Shown: positions 26,315-34,289 of the stretch, one piece after another | Numbering within the stretch: position 1 is the first letter of the stretch | How the letters are laid out: each line of letters starts with the position of its first letter | NCBI RefSeq assembly: GCF_900112045.1 | Contig: NZ_FOJW01000001.1 | Coordinates: 62,001-126,000, forward strand | Length of the DNA: 64,000 bases | Direction of reading: 5' to 3' | Origin: Lentibacillus halodurans | GTDB lineage: Bacteria; Bacillota; Bacilli; Bacillales; Amphibacillaceae | Position numbers and translations under genes: made by a program | The notes under the pieces: generated by a model | What the model was told of the DNA's origin: nothing | The model's database searches: none | What the model saw: the letters and a program-made list of their open reading frames with translations, nothing else

Positions 26315-26896
26315 TTGTTTGAACCGTTCAAAAAGTATGTTTTTCCAATTGTAATTGCTGTCCTGATAGGCGCTTTTTTATTCCTGAATCGAGTTGATGT
26401 GGATGAAGCCGTCCCTGAGTCAGCCGAGGTTCCGGAAGCTTCCCCCGTTTCATCGAATGAAGAACAGCCGTCTCCTGCACACGTGATGGTGGATGTAAAA
26501 GGGGAAATCGCAAATCCGGGTGTATATGAAATTGAAACTGATTCCCGTGTCAATGATGTGATTCAAATGGCTGGCGGATTCACAAACGATGCAGACGAGA
26601 CAATGGTAAATCTTGCTCAAAAAGTACAGGATGAAATGATTATTATAATCCCGAAAACCGGTGAACAGGAGTCCATGTCTGCATCGGAAAGTAATGGTCA
26701 TGTTAAAATACGGATTAACAGTGCAACACAGGAAGAAATTGAACAACTGAATGGAATTGGACCGTCTAAAGCAGCCGCAATCATTCAATACCGTGATGAA
26801 AATGGTTTTTTTGAAACGGAAGATGATTTACTGAATGTGTCGGGGGTTGGTGAAAAGACGCTTGAATCATTACAGGATGATATACAAGTTCCTTAA
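26315..26896 (+). CDS. comEA: competence protein ComEA
   Basis: Membrane-anchored DNA receptor for transformation. It has an N-terminal membrane segment (about residues 7-25), an acidic linker, an SLBB/soluble-ligand-binding domain (VDVKGEIANPGVYEI and onwards, near 55-115), and a C-terminal double helix-hairpin-helix (LNGIGPSKAAAIIQYRDENG and LLNVSGVGEKTL). I prefer the TTG at 26315, which leaves the usual short cytoplasmic tail and has AAAAGGA upstream; a TTG at 26276 is the alternative. No comER gene is found divergently upstream, unlike B. subtilis. Confidence 0.93.
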   Translation: MFEPFKKYVFPIVIAVLIGAFLFLNRVDVDEAVPESAEVPEASPVSSNEEQPSPAHVMVDVKGEIANPGVYEIETDSRVNDVIQMAGGFTNDADETMVNLAQKVQDEMIIIIPKTGEQESMSASESNGHVKIRINSATQEEIEQLNGIGPSKAAAIIQYRDENGFFETEDDLLNVSGVGEKTLESLQDDIQVP

Positions 26897-26964
26897 TGGT
26901 ATTGACGGATTAAAAAAACCGAATGTAAACTAAAATGAGATAGATTAAAGGTGGTTAAAGGATC

Positions 26965-27528
26965 ATGCAAAGAATCTCATGGAACCAATATTTTATGGCA
27001 CAAAGCCATTTACTGGCACTGCGCAGCACTTGTACGAGACTAATGGTGGGAGCGACAATTGTGCGGGATAAACGAATCATTGCCGGCGGTTATAACGGCA
27101 GTGTTTCCGGAGGCGTTCACTGTATCGATGAAGGCTGCTATGTGATTGACGGGCATTGTGTCCGTACCATTCATGCAGAGGCTAATGCACTGTTGCAATG
27201 TGCTAAATTTGGTGTTCCGACTGAAGGTGCCGAAATTTATGTCACGCATTTCCCGTGCCTGCAATGCTGTAAGCAAGTTATCCAAGCTGGCATTAAAACA
27301 CTTTACTATGCGGAGGACTATAACAATCATCCATATGCTGTTGAGCTGTTTGCGGATGCCGGTATTGAAACGAAAAAAGTGGCTTTGACCGACCTAGCTG
27401 TTGATACCTTTTACCGGGAAAAAGAAGCATATATCCGTCAGCTGCTGGATGAACTCAAGACACAAACGAGCGACAAAGAAAAATACGAAGCCTTAAAAGC
27501 TGAGGCCGAATTATTGTTTAAGTTATAA
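26965..27528 (+). CDS. comEB: ComE operon protein 2, dCMP deaminase family
   Basis: A 187-residue zinc deaminase of the dCMP deaminase family. The catalytic HAEANALL (near residue 71) and PCLQCCK (near 98) motifs are intact, so activity on deoxycytidylate is expected. It lies between comEA and comEC as in B. subtilis, where comEB is not needed for transformation. AAAGGTGG lies upstream of the ATG. The C-terminus is a charged helical extension of about 40 residues. Confidence 0.94.
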   Translation: MQRISWNQYFMAQSHLLALRSTCTRLMVGATIVRDKRIIAGGYNGSVSGGVHCIDEGCYVIDGHCVRTIHAEANALLQCAKFGVPTEGAEIYVTHFPCLQCCKQVIQAGIKTLYYAEDYNNHPYAVELFADAGIETKKVALTDLAVDTFYREKEAYIRQLLDELKTQTSDKEKYEALKAEAELLFKL

Positions 27529-27538
27529 GGTGTGCTAG

Positions 27539-29818
27539 ATGAAAGGATATTGGCATATACCGGCATTAGGTGCTGTCATAGGTTTTTTAGCGCTCGTATT
27601 TGATTACAAATGGTTTATGGCTGTATTTTTCTTCTGGCTCATATTTTTGTATTATGATCAAAGGTTAGGGAAAATAACCGTGCTCATTTCCTTAACCTTC
27701 TCCATATTTGCCTACACTTATATCCCCGAATTAGAAAAACCTCCGGAAGATGAAACTTTCACAGCAAACGAATCAGCGTTTACAGGTCAAATTGCCAGCC
27801 CCATAACAGAATCGGAGTCGAGGATCGTTTTTGAATTCACAGATGAATCATCCGATAACAGGTTTCTTATTGTTTATTTCAAAAAAGATCAGGAAACGGA
27901 ACATGATTTGAAATATGGTGCAGCATGCACAATTGATGGAAAGCCGGAGTTACCGGATTCAAGCAGAAATCCCGGGCAGTTTGATTATCAGAATTATTTG
28001 TTGTCACAAGGCATCTCTTATCAGATTGTGCTCGATTCACTGGATGATCTTGCGTGTACCGGTTCGTCATTCATGCATACCATTTATCAGCTTCGTGCTG
28101 ATCTGGTGCAATTCGTTCAGGAAGAGATCAGCCCTGGAACAGCGGTCTGGTTAAATGCGCTTGTCCTTGGTGATGACACACAAATTGATGAAGAAACAAT
28201 CGAATTATTTCAGCGGTGGAATCTGTCACATCTATTGGCCATTTCCGGATTGCATGTCGGTTTAGTTGTCGGATTGTTCTATTTTTTCTTCGTTAAACTG
28301 AATGTTCTGACTAAAGAAAAAGCACAATGGGCTGTAATTTTCTTTCTGCCATGTTACGCGCTGATCGCAGGCGGTGAACCATCTGTATTACGTGCAAGCA
28401 CAATGGTTGTATTGTTTTTGCTTGCGGGTAAAATGAATTGGAAGTTCAGTGTTACGGACGTACTTAGTATCGTTTTTATGCTGCTGATCGTAGCTGATCC
28501 ATATATGCTATACAACATTGGCTTTCAATTGTCATTCTGTGTAACACTGGGGCTGCTCCTGTCCAAAAACTGGCTGACTCAAACCAATGTTTCTTTTTTC
28601 TCCGTGCTGAACATTAGTTTTGTTTCCCAAATGATGATCTTACCACTCCAAGTAGAATATTTTTTCACGTTTCAGCCGCTCTCTATCCTTTTAAATCTGT
28701 TAGTAGTTCCATACTTTACCCTGTTCGTCATACCGTTCATGTTTTTCATATTACTGCTGGCTCCAATAGCTGGTTCACTGATTTCATATGCCGACCGTTT
28801 ATTTGTCAATATACATGAACTGTTTATATCTTCCATCGAATTTATTAATCAGACGTTATACATACCCTGGGTGGTAGGCTCAATTCCGTTAGCTGCCGTC
28901 ATCGCATATTATGCTCTGTTTTTAACATTTATGAAAAAGCTGGAGTATAAACAGCTGAAACAGGCTTTTAAGTTTGGTTGTTGCCTGACAGCATTGATCA
29001 CGATTATTGTCATCAAGCCGTACATTTCACCGGTTGGCAATGTAACCATGCTTGATATTGGGCAGGGTGATGCAATGGTAATAGAACTGCCTTATCGAAA
29101 AGGTGTTCTGTTCATTGATGCAGGAGCGGAAATGACGTTTGATGATGATTATGAGCCCTCAGAAAATGTATATAAACAAAAGATCAAACCTTATTTATAT
29201 TCCAGGGGGATTTCACATATTGACGCTGTGTTCATTTCACATGAAGATACCGATCATATGGGCAGTTTGCAGTATCTGGCTGAAGATATGTCCATTGAGA
29301 ATGTTATTGTAAGTGAGTACTACACATTTTCCGCAAAAATTTCTGATGTATTGACAAATAATGGAATAAATATTGTTCGGACAGCTCAAGGAGAGACCAT
29401 TACAGTCGGCAATCAGGTGTTTCACGTTTTGTCACCGGCCAGGGATAAGCAATCCGCCAATGAAAATTCGCTCGTCCTATATACAGCAATTGGAGGGAAA
29501 ACATGGCTTTTTACCGGTGATATTGGCAGTGACACGGAAAGAGCGCTGACAAACACTTATCCGGAATTGGGAGCAGATGTATTGAAAGTTGCACATCATG
29601 GCAGCAATACGTCGACCGAACCAATGTTTTTAGAGCATCTGCAGCCTGTATATGGCCTTATTTCCGCAAGCGAAAACAATATGTATGGGCATCCGCACAA
29701 GGACGTGATTCAATCACTCAAAGAGGCAAATGTTCATATTCTCAGAACAGATGAAAGCGGGGCGATTCAGTATTATTTTAAGAGATCGGAAGGAACATTT
29801 TTCACATATCTCCCATAG
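27539..29818 (+). CDS. comEC: competence DNA channel protein ComEC
   Basis: Polytopic protein forming the channel that brings single-stranded DNA into the cell. The 759-residue product has two N-terminal helices, an OB-like extracellular domain (about residues 50-180), the Competence core with many helices (210-490; LLAISGLHVGLVVGLFY and GGEPSVLRAS are hallmarks), and a C-terminal metallo-beta-lactamase-like nuclease domain with SHEDTDHMGSL near 566 and VAHHGSNTS near 684. All domains are intact, so the gene looks functional. AAGGTGTG precedes the ATG; the terminator at 29838 ends the operon. Confidence 0.96.
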   Translation: MKGYWHIPALGAVIGFLALVFDYKWFMAVFFFWLIFLYYDQRLGKITVLISLTFSIFAYTYIPELEKPPEDETFTANESAFTGQIASPITESESRIVFEFTDESSDNRFLIVYFKKDQETEHDLKYGAACTIDGKPELPDSSRNPGQFDYQNYLLSQGISYQIVLDSLDDLACTGSSFMHTIYQLRADLVQFVQEEISPGTAVWLNALVLGDDTQIDEETIELFQRWNLSHLLAISGLHVGLVVGLFYFFFVKLNVLTKEKAQWAVIFFLPCYALIAGGEPSVLRASTMVVLFLLAGKMNWKFSVTDVLSIVFMLLIVADPYMLYNIGFQLSFCVTLGLLLSKNWLTQTNVSFFSVLNISFVSQMMILPLQVEYFFTFQPLSILLNLLVVPYFTLFVIPFMFFILLLAPIAGSLISYADRLFVNIHELFISSIEFINQTLYIPWVVGSIPLAAVIAYYALFLTFMKKLEYKQLKQAFKFGCCLTALITIIVIKPYISPVGNVTMLDIGQGDAMVIELPYRKGVLFIDAGAEMTFDDDYEPSENVYKQKIKPYLYSRGISHIDAVFISHEDTDHMGSLQYLAEDMSIENVIVSEYYTFSAKISDVLTNNGINIVRTAQGETITVGNQVFHVLSPARDKQSANENSLVLYTAIGGKTWLFTGDIGSDTERALTNTYPELGADVLKVAHHGSNTSTEPMFLEHLQPVYGLISASENNMYGHPHKDVIQSLKEANVHILRTDESGAIQYYFKRSEGTFFTYLP

Positions 29819-29837
29819 GCTGTATTGACATACGAAA

Positions 29838-29867
29838 AGAGACTGAACCGAGACAGTCTCTTTTTAA
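29838..29867 (+). terminator. terminator of the comE operon
   Basis: AGAGACTG (29838-29845) pairs with CAGTCTCT (29854-29861), followed by TTTTT. Confidence 0.88.
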
Positions 29868-29909
29868 ACGTCAGAAAACCGGCTTTATAAGCATGAAGTG
29901 ATCATCCGA

Positions 29910-30044
29910 TTAGGACCCAACAACATTAATGGCAGCGCCAATGGCAAAAATCAGAACAAAGAAAATAAAGGAAAATGCAAATCCTTTAATGGAATCGACA
30001 ACATCATTATTTTTTGACTGTACGTCCTTTTCAAATTCGTTCAC
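29910..30044 (-). CDS. yqzM: YqzM family small membrane protein
   Basis: A 44-residue protein starting with a GTG at 30044, preceded on the minus strand by TAGGAGGGG. It begins NEFEKDVQSKNNDVVDS and then forms one membrane helix (about residues 20-42). Size, the NEFEK-VQSK start and location between comEC and holA match YqzM of B. subtilis, whose function is unknown. A longer frame upstream (to 30131) has no ribosome site and is unlikely. Confidence 0.88.
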   Translation of the reverse strand: MNEFEKDVQSKNNDVVDSIKGFAFSFIFFVLIFAIGAAINVVGS

Positions 30045-30405
30045 TTTTACCCCTCCTATATAGTCCCAAGTATAAAATAAATACATAAAAAAATCCACTT
30101 TTGACTCAAAAAAATTAGAGTCAATTACCACCGTTATTAGAAAGAGTTAACATCTATACTTTTGGCTATAAAGGTTACGCTATAACTACAAACATCGTTT
30201 AAAATTTAGTTCCTAGGGCTGAGTTTTAAACGTTTATATAGATCATGGGGGAAATGAATCAACCCATTTCCCTCTGTTCCTAAAAACAATACTTTTCCCG
30301 CCATTCCTCTCCCCGTTGGCGGGAATTTATTACATATTAAATTGCTTGCCATTCCAATGATTACGTTTTACGATTGATTATATCGTACCCATTGGAGTGA
30401 ATCGG
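30045..30405. other. yqzM-holA intergenic region with two hairpins
   Basis: No gene is seen. GGGAAATG (30249-30256) pairs with CATTTCCC (30265-30272). TTCCCGCCA (30295-30303) pairs with TGGCGGGAA (30317-30325) and is followed by TTTATT, so it could be a weak plus-strand terminator upstream of holA. Confidence 0.55.
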
Positions 30406-31434
30406 ATGACATATATGGACGTATTGCAACAAGTCAAACAAAAGCAGATTGCACCAGTATATTTATTATATGGAACGGAATCTTATTTTATACAAAATAT
30501 AACAAAACATATCACTAAATCAGTATTGGCGGGTGAAACCGATGAAAATTTGTCTGTATACGATTTAGAGGAAACACCCATTCAGGAAGTGATCACCGAT
30601 GCCGAGACATATCCTTTTTTTGGCGGTACCAAACTGATTATTGCCGATAACCCCTCATTTTTAAAGACAAAACCGGAAAAACTGCCGTTCGAGCATAATC
30701 TGGAAATGCTGACTGATTATCTGAAGCAGCCTGTCGATTATTCTGTCATCGTATTTACTGCATATTATGATAAACTTGATGAGCGTAAAAAAATAAGTAA
30801 AATGCTGAAACAGCACAGCGTTTCCGCAGAATGTAACCCAATTAAGGACTATGAGCTGAAAAATTGGATTGCCAATCTGGCCGGCAGCTTGAAGATAACG
30901 ATTGACGATGATGTCTATGAAATGCTTGAAACGGAATTATCGACAAATCTGCATCAGGTAAGGAATGAACTGGCAAAGCTCGCCGCTTATGCCGGAGAAA
31001 ATGGTGTTGTAACGAAAGAAATTGCAGAAAATCTGGTATCCCATACAGAAACGAATTCATCATTACGGCTTGTGGATGCTGTGATTGATCGCAACCTGCA
31101 TAAAGCTATGTCCATTTATAAAGATTTGGAAAAAATGAAGGAAGATCCAATCGGGCTCACAGCATTGCTTGCGTTTCAGTTTCGCACAATTTTACGTGTG
31201 AAACTATTAAGTCAGAAAGGGTATAGCCAATTTCAGATGCAAAAACAAATTGGAGCACATCCTTATGTGATTAAAATGGCAAGTAAAAGGGAAAAAAAAT
31301 TCACGATCGCCAGACTGCAAGGCATCATCGACCAATTAACACAAACCGATACAGCCATAAAGCAGGGCAGGATGGAAAAAGAACTCGCTTTTGAGCTTTT
31401 ACTGCACGAATTGACACGATATTATGGTAAGTGA
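30406..31434 (+). CDS. holA: DNA polymerase III subunit delta
   Basis: Clamp-loader subunit that opens the beta sliding clamp. The 342-residue protein shows the N-terminal YLLYGTESYFI region, the degenerate AAA+ fold and the C-terminal collar domain (LRLVDAVIDRN near 210 and the FQFRTILRVKLL region). I use the ATG at 30406 with TTGGAG upstream; the GTG at 30397 overlaps that site. It corresponds to yqeN of B. subtilis. Its stop codon lies inside the first hairpin repeat of the following spacer. Confidence 0.94.
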   Translation: MTYMDVLQQVKQKQIAPVYLLYGTESYFIQNITKHITKSVLAGETDENLSVYDLEETPIQEVITDAETYPFFGGTKLIIADNPSFLKTKPEKLPFEHNLEMLTDYLKQPVDYSVIVFTAYYDKLDERKKISKMLKQHSVSAECNPIKDYELKNWIANLAGSLKITIDDDVYEMLETELSTNLHQVRNELAKLAAYAGENGVVTKEIAENLVSHTETNSSLRLVDAVIDRNLHKAMSIYKDLEKMKEDPIGLTALLAFQFRTILRVKLLSQKGYSQFQMQKQIGAHPYVIKMASKREKKFTIARLQGIIDQLTQTDTAIKQGRMEKELAFELLLHELTRYYGK

Positions 31435-31487
31435 AACTTCATTCAGCGGGCCGTCTTCCCCGCTGAATGTTAGTTGAACAGAATCGA
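31429..31487 (-). repeat. GTTCAACTA...GTTTCAC hairpin repeat, copy 1
   Basis: Read on the minus strand: GTTCAACTA, then a hairpin with arms ATTCAGCGGG and CCCGCTGAAT (loop nine to ten bases), then GAAGTTTCAC. The flanks match the copies at 33864, 34069 and 51494. It overlaps the last codons of holA. Confidence 0.8.
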
Positions 31488-31493
31488 ACATTT

Positions 31494-31542
31494 ACTATCA
31501 GTAAGCCCCCGCTGCGCCTTTGAGTGGGGGCTTACTGATAGT
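31494..31542. repeat. 17-bp perfect hairpin
   Basis: 31494-31510 (ACTATCAGTAAGCCCCC) is the exact complement of 31526-31542; the loop is 15 bases. There is no T-run on either side, so it does not look like a terminator. Confidence 0.75.
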
Positions 31543-31745
31543 TACATGCGGGATAAAAAAGGCTGGGACACAATGAAAACTTTCCATGTTAAAGACGAAC
31601 GATTACAGGGCAGGATTGCAGCATTTTACTTTTTCAACAGTCACATCCTTAGTCATCGTTGATATCGACTGCGAACGCGTGATAATTTGTCGTGGTGTCA
31701 GCCTTCCTTCCATTCTGATGTTAGTTGCGTACGATCATTCGCTCC

Positions 31746-31860
31746 GGCAGCATACTGCGCTTTCCATGGGCATGGCCTCAGCCTGCCTCGGAAAGCAAAG
31801 ACCTCTTTCCTGCGGGGTCTTCTGCTCGTGCTGTTCCCATAGGGGTCTCCGTATGCTGCC
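31746..31860. repeat. palindromic intergenic repeat, copy 1 of inverted pair
   Basis: About 115 bases bounded by GGCAGCATAC (31746-31755) and its complement GTATGCTGCC (31851-31860). The inside is GC-rich and contains TTTCCATGGGCATGGCCTCA and CTTTCCTGCGGGGTCTTC. Similar GC-rich units are, from memory, common between genes in Bacillaceae. Small frames across it are not credible genes. Confidence 0.7.
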
Positions 31861-31956
31861 TCCGCTCATGTTGGGGTGCTGATTGTTGGAAGAAAAGAAC
31901 TTATAGAACGATATTCATTAACCTTGCTGTCACCTGATGAGAACACGATTCTAAAC

Positions 31957-32073
31957 TGCGGAAAATTGCGACACGCCTGGGGGAACAGCGCAAGTCGAAG
32001 ATCCACTTTGCCAAGTTGTTTACTTGCCAAAGTTAGTTGAGGCTGTGCCCCGGAAAGGGCGTATTTTTCCGCA
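31957..32073. repeat. palindromic intergenic repeat, copy 2 of inverted pair
   Basis: About 117 bases bounded by TGCGGAAAA (31957-31965) and TTTTCCGCA (32065-32073). Its inside resembles the reverse complement of the copy at 31746: GGGAACAGC...GAAGA.CC and GAGGC..tGCCC..GGAAAG blocks occur in the same order, so the two are diverged copies in opposite orientation. Confidence 0.65.
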
Positions 32074-32179
32074 GCGACCCACATGCACTCACCAACAAAA
32101 GCATGGAAGCAAGCAAATCTAAGACTAAGTGACTTCTCCGTTTGTCGATCATTCGCAACAAATTTTCAAACATACCTCA

Positions 32180-32232
32180 AAAGATAAATCCGAACTATTC
32201 CAATCATAATGGAATTATCGTTCGGATTTACC
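32180..32232 (-). terminator. terminator of rpsT
   Basis: AAATCCGAAC (32186-32195) pairs with GTTCGGATTT (32220-32229), with an inner ATTCCA/TGGAAT helix. On the minus strand it is followed by ATCTTTTG. Confidence 0.75.
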
Positions 32233-32265
32233 TTTGGCTAATATACTTTTGTTCCTGCCTCTTTA

Positions 32266-32535
32266 TTATGCACTCAATAGTTCGTTTACCTTCTTGGTTA
32301 AACGTGATTTTTGGCGGTTGCCGTTATTTTTATGGATGCCGCCATTCTGAACAGCCTTGTCAATTTTTTTGAAGGTTGTGGAGAGAGCAGCTTTAGCCCC
32401 TTTTGCATCTTTTTGCTCGATCAGTTTCTCCAGACGCTTGATATGGGTACGCATATCGGATTTATAGTTGATATTTTGGGCCCGTTTTTTTCTGTTGACG
32501 TCCACCCGTTTAATCGCTGATTTGATATTTGCCAA
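32266..32535 (-). CDS. rpsT: 30S ribosomal protein S20
   Basis: Primary 16S rRNA-binding protein of the small subunit. The 89-residue protein reads (M)ANIKSAIKRVDVNRKKRAQN at its start, nearly the same as B. subtilis S20, and is rich in Lys and Arg. The start is TTG at 32535, with AGGAGGTG seven bases upstream; no ATG fits. It is a single-gene unit transcribed opposite to holA and gpr, with its own promoter and terminator. Confidence 0.97.
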   Translation of the reverse strand: MANIKSAIKRVDVNRKKRAQNINYKSDMRTHIKRLEKLIEQKDAKGAKAALSTTFKKIDKAVQNGGIHKNNGNRQKSRLTKKVNELLSA

Positions 32536-32609
32536 TGATGTCACCTCCTGGAACGCAATATGAATAATTTGAAGCATTAAAAAAGATTTCTTCAAATGTA
32601 GCAAAAGTT

Positions 32610-32638
32610 ATTTTACCAGACGTTTACATCCTTTTCAA
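32610..32638 (-). promoter_or_regulatory. sigma-A promoter of rpsT
   Basis: On the minus strand TTGAAA (32633-32638), 17 bases, then TAAAAT (32610-32615) with an extended TGG directly before it. The leader then contains TTTGAAG/CTTCAAA, a 7-bp hairpin. Confidence 0.75.
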
Positions 32639-32725
32639 CAGCTTTCCCTCAGCCTTGTATGATTTGGATGAAAATAGTGAAACATAGAAGTATATGATAA
32701 AAATGTGTAAAAGAGAGGATTCGTA

Positions 32726-33823
32726 ATGGCAGACAAAGAAAAACAATATGAAGTCAGGACAGACCTTGCAGTTGAAGCCAAGGATATGTATGTGGAAAAA
32801 GAGGAAGCGCCAAAACAAGACGTAAACGGCGTAACCATCAAGGAAAAGCAAGAGGATGATATAGCCATAACATATGTTGATATAAACGCTGAGGGTGAAC
32901 AGCGAATCGGGAAAAAACAGGGATCCTATATTACGATTTATGCCGATGGGGTCAAAAAGCAGGATACGAAAAAACAAGAAGCTGCGGCTAAAGTTTTTGG
33001 AAAGGAACTGGAACAATTGCTGGAGAAAAATGAGGTGCCGGAAGATGGCACAGGATTGATTGTTGGCCTTGGCAATTGGAATGTTACACCGGATGCACTT
33101 GGCCCAATGTCCGTTGAGAAAGTACTTGTAACGAGTCATTTATTCCAGATGGAGCATGAATCTGTATCTGAGGGCTATCGCCCAGTGGCCGCGGTTACAC
33201 CGGGGGTAATGGGTGTCACCGGCATGGAAACGAGCAATATTATTTTTGGGATTGTAGAGAAATTTAACCCGGACTTTGTTATTGCTGTTGATGCCCTAGC
33301 ATCCAGATCAATTGAACGCGTCAATGAAACGATACAAATTTCAGATACGGGTATACACCCGGGTTCCGGTGTGGGCAATAAACGGAAAGAATTAAGCGAG
33401 GATACAATCGGCGTACCGGTGCTTGCCGTTGGATGTCCGACAGTTGTGGACGCTGTTACGATTACAAGCGATACGATTGATTTTATGCTGAAGCATTTTG
33501 GCAGGGAGTGGCGGGATAAAGATAAACCTTCAAAGTCATTAGCACCTGCAGGGTTATCGTTTGGCCATAAGGAATTGAAGGAAGAAGACTTGCCGGATGA
33601 AGAAAAACGCAAAACCTTTCTGGGAATTGTAGGCAATTTGTCGGAAGCGGAAAAGAAATCATTAATTCAGGAAGTCTTAACACCAATAGGTCATAATTTA
33701 ATGGTAACGCCAAAAGAAGTGGATGGTTTCATGAAAGATATGGCGACAGTAATTGCAACAGGATTGAATACTGCATTGCACGATAAGGTGACGGTAGAAA
33801 ATTTTGCATCATATACAAGATAG
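32726..33823 (+). CDS. gpr: germination protease GPR
   Basis: Degrades small acid-soluble spore proteins early in germination. The 365-residue zymogen-type sequence has the N-terminal region [14 protein letters not shown], where the propeptide of known GPRs is removed, and the conserved blocks [15 protein letters not shown] and [21 protein letters not shown]. GPRs are an unusual class of metal-independent acid-type proteases. AAAGAGAGG precedes the ATG. A sigma-G promoter is expected; I could not find a clear one upstream. Confidence 0.96.
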   Translation: MADKEKQYEVRTDLAVEAKDMYVEKEEAPKQDVNGVTIKEKQEDDIAITYVDINAEGEQRIGKKQGSYITIYADGVKKQDTKKQEAAAKVFGKELEQLLEKNEVPEDGTGLIVGLGNWNVTPDALGPMSVEKVLVTSHLFQMEHESVSEGYRPVAAVTPGVMGVTGMETSNIIFGIVEKFNPDFVIAVDALASRSIERVNETIQISDTGIHPGSGVGNKRKELSEDTIGVPVLAVGCPTVVDAVTITSDTIDFMLKHFGREWRDKDKPSKSLAPAGLSFGHKELKEEDLPDEEKRKTFLGIVGNLSEAEKKSLIQEVLTPIGHNLMVTPKEVDGFMKDMATVIATGLNTALHDKVTVENFASYTR

Positions 33824-33863
33824 TACATCACGTTTATCCGGGAGTTAACGGACACTGACACTT

Positions 33864-33984
33864 CGATAAGTTCAACTAACCATCAGTGGATGATAAACAC
33901 AGATTAAAAGTGGGACTACAGTCGCTAATGTCTGCATTTAACACGATCTGTGTGAAGTTTCCACTGATGGAAGTTTCACTTTAT
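33864..33984 (+). repeat. 121-bp hairpin repeat, copy 2
   Basis: Starts CGATAAGTTCAACTAACC and ends GAAGTTTCACTTTAT. Arms CCATCAGTGGA (33880-33890) and TCCACTGATGG (33960-33970) form a perfect 11-bp stem. An inner ACACAGAT/ATCTGTGT pair adds eight bases. It differs from the copy at 34069 at 6 of 121 positions. Confidence 0.9.
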
Positions 33985-33990
33985 CCCGCC

Positions 33991-34070
33991 TTAACAGGCA
34001 GTAAGCTCCCCGTATCAAAGTTACAGAAGAAGTATAAAAAGCGTGGAGGCCAACTGCCTGTAAAGATCCG
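33991..34070 (+). repeat. ACAGGCAGT/ACTGCCTGT hairpin module, copy 1
   Basis: ACAGGCAGT pairs with ACTGCCTGT near 34054-34062, and CTCC with GGAG lies inside. It ends TGTAAAGATCCGAT, running straight into the next 121-bp unit. A related module lies at 51416-51494. Confidence 0.75.
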
Positions 34071-34189
34071 ATAAGTTCAACTAACCATCAGTGGATGATA
34101 AACCCGGACTAAGAGTGGGACGACAGTCGCTAATGTCTGCATTTAACACGACCTGTGTGAAGTTTCCACTGATGGAAGTTTCACTTTAT
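34069..34189 (+). repeat. 121-bp hairpin repeat, copy 3
   Basis: About 95 percent identical to 33864-33984 and of exactly the same length. The outer 11-bp stem is kept; four of the six differences fall in a short block around 34104-34116 that weakens the inner helix. Confidence 0.9.
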
Positions 34190-34289
34190 AAACTCTATTA
34201 AGTGGTTGTGAATTTAAAAGAATTGGTTCTAGCTTCTGATGCTATTTCATAGATTTTACTATCAGGAAATTCTTCAGAGGAGTGGAACC

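Noticed and set aside
26330-26344. AAAAA-GTATG-TTTTT, matching the ComK half-box pattern
   Set aside because: It lies inside the comEA coding sequence, after the start codon, and no second box is spaced one or more helical turns away upstream. Probably chance in an AT-rich membrane-anchor region.
26170-26553. Minus-strand frame overlapping comEA, considered as a comER remnant
   Set aside because: It is antisense to comEA, starts within it, and the tail (AIEEEMREYFYQWI) does not resemble the pyrroline-carboxylate-reductase-like ComER.
31586-31937. Overlapping small open frames after holA
   Set aside because: They run through palindromic GC-rich repeats, have no ribosome sites and no credible protein features.
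32656-32700. Possible SigG promoter upstream of gpr
   Set aside because: GTATG fits the -35 but the only CAT-type -10 candidate is about 21 bases away, outside the usual spacing.
33886-34074. 62-codon open frame between gpr and spoIIP
   Set aside because: It lies entirely inside the duplicated hairpin repeats and lacks a ribosome site.
33864-34189. Repeated units considered as a CRISPR array
   Set aside because: Only two units of 121 bp with one spacer, no short repeat-spacer rhythm and no cas genes in the window.
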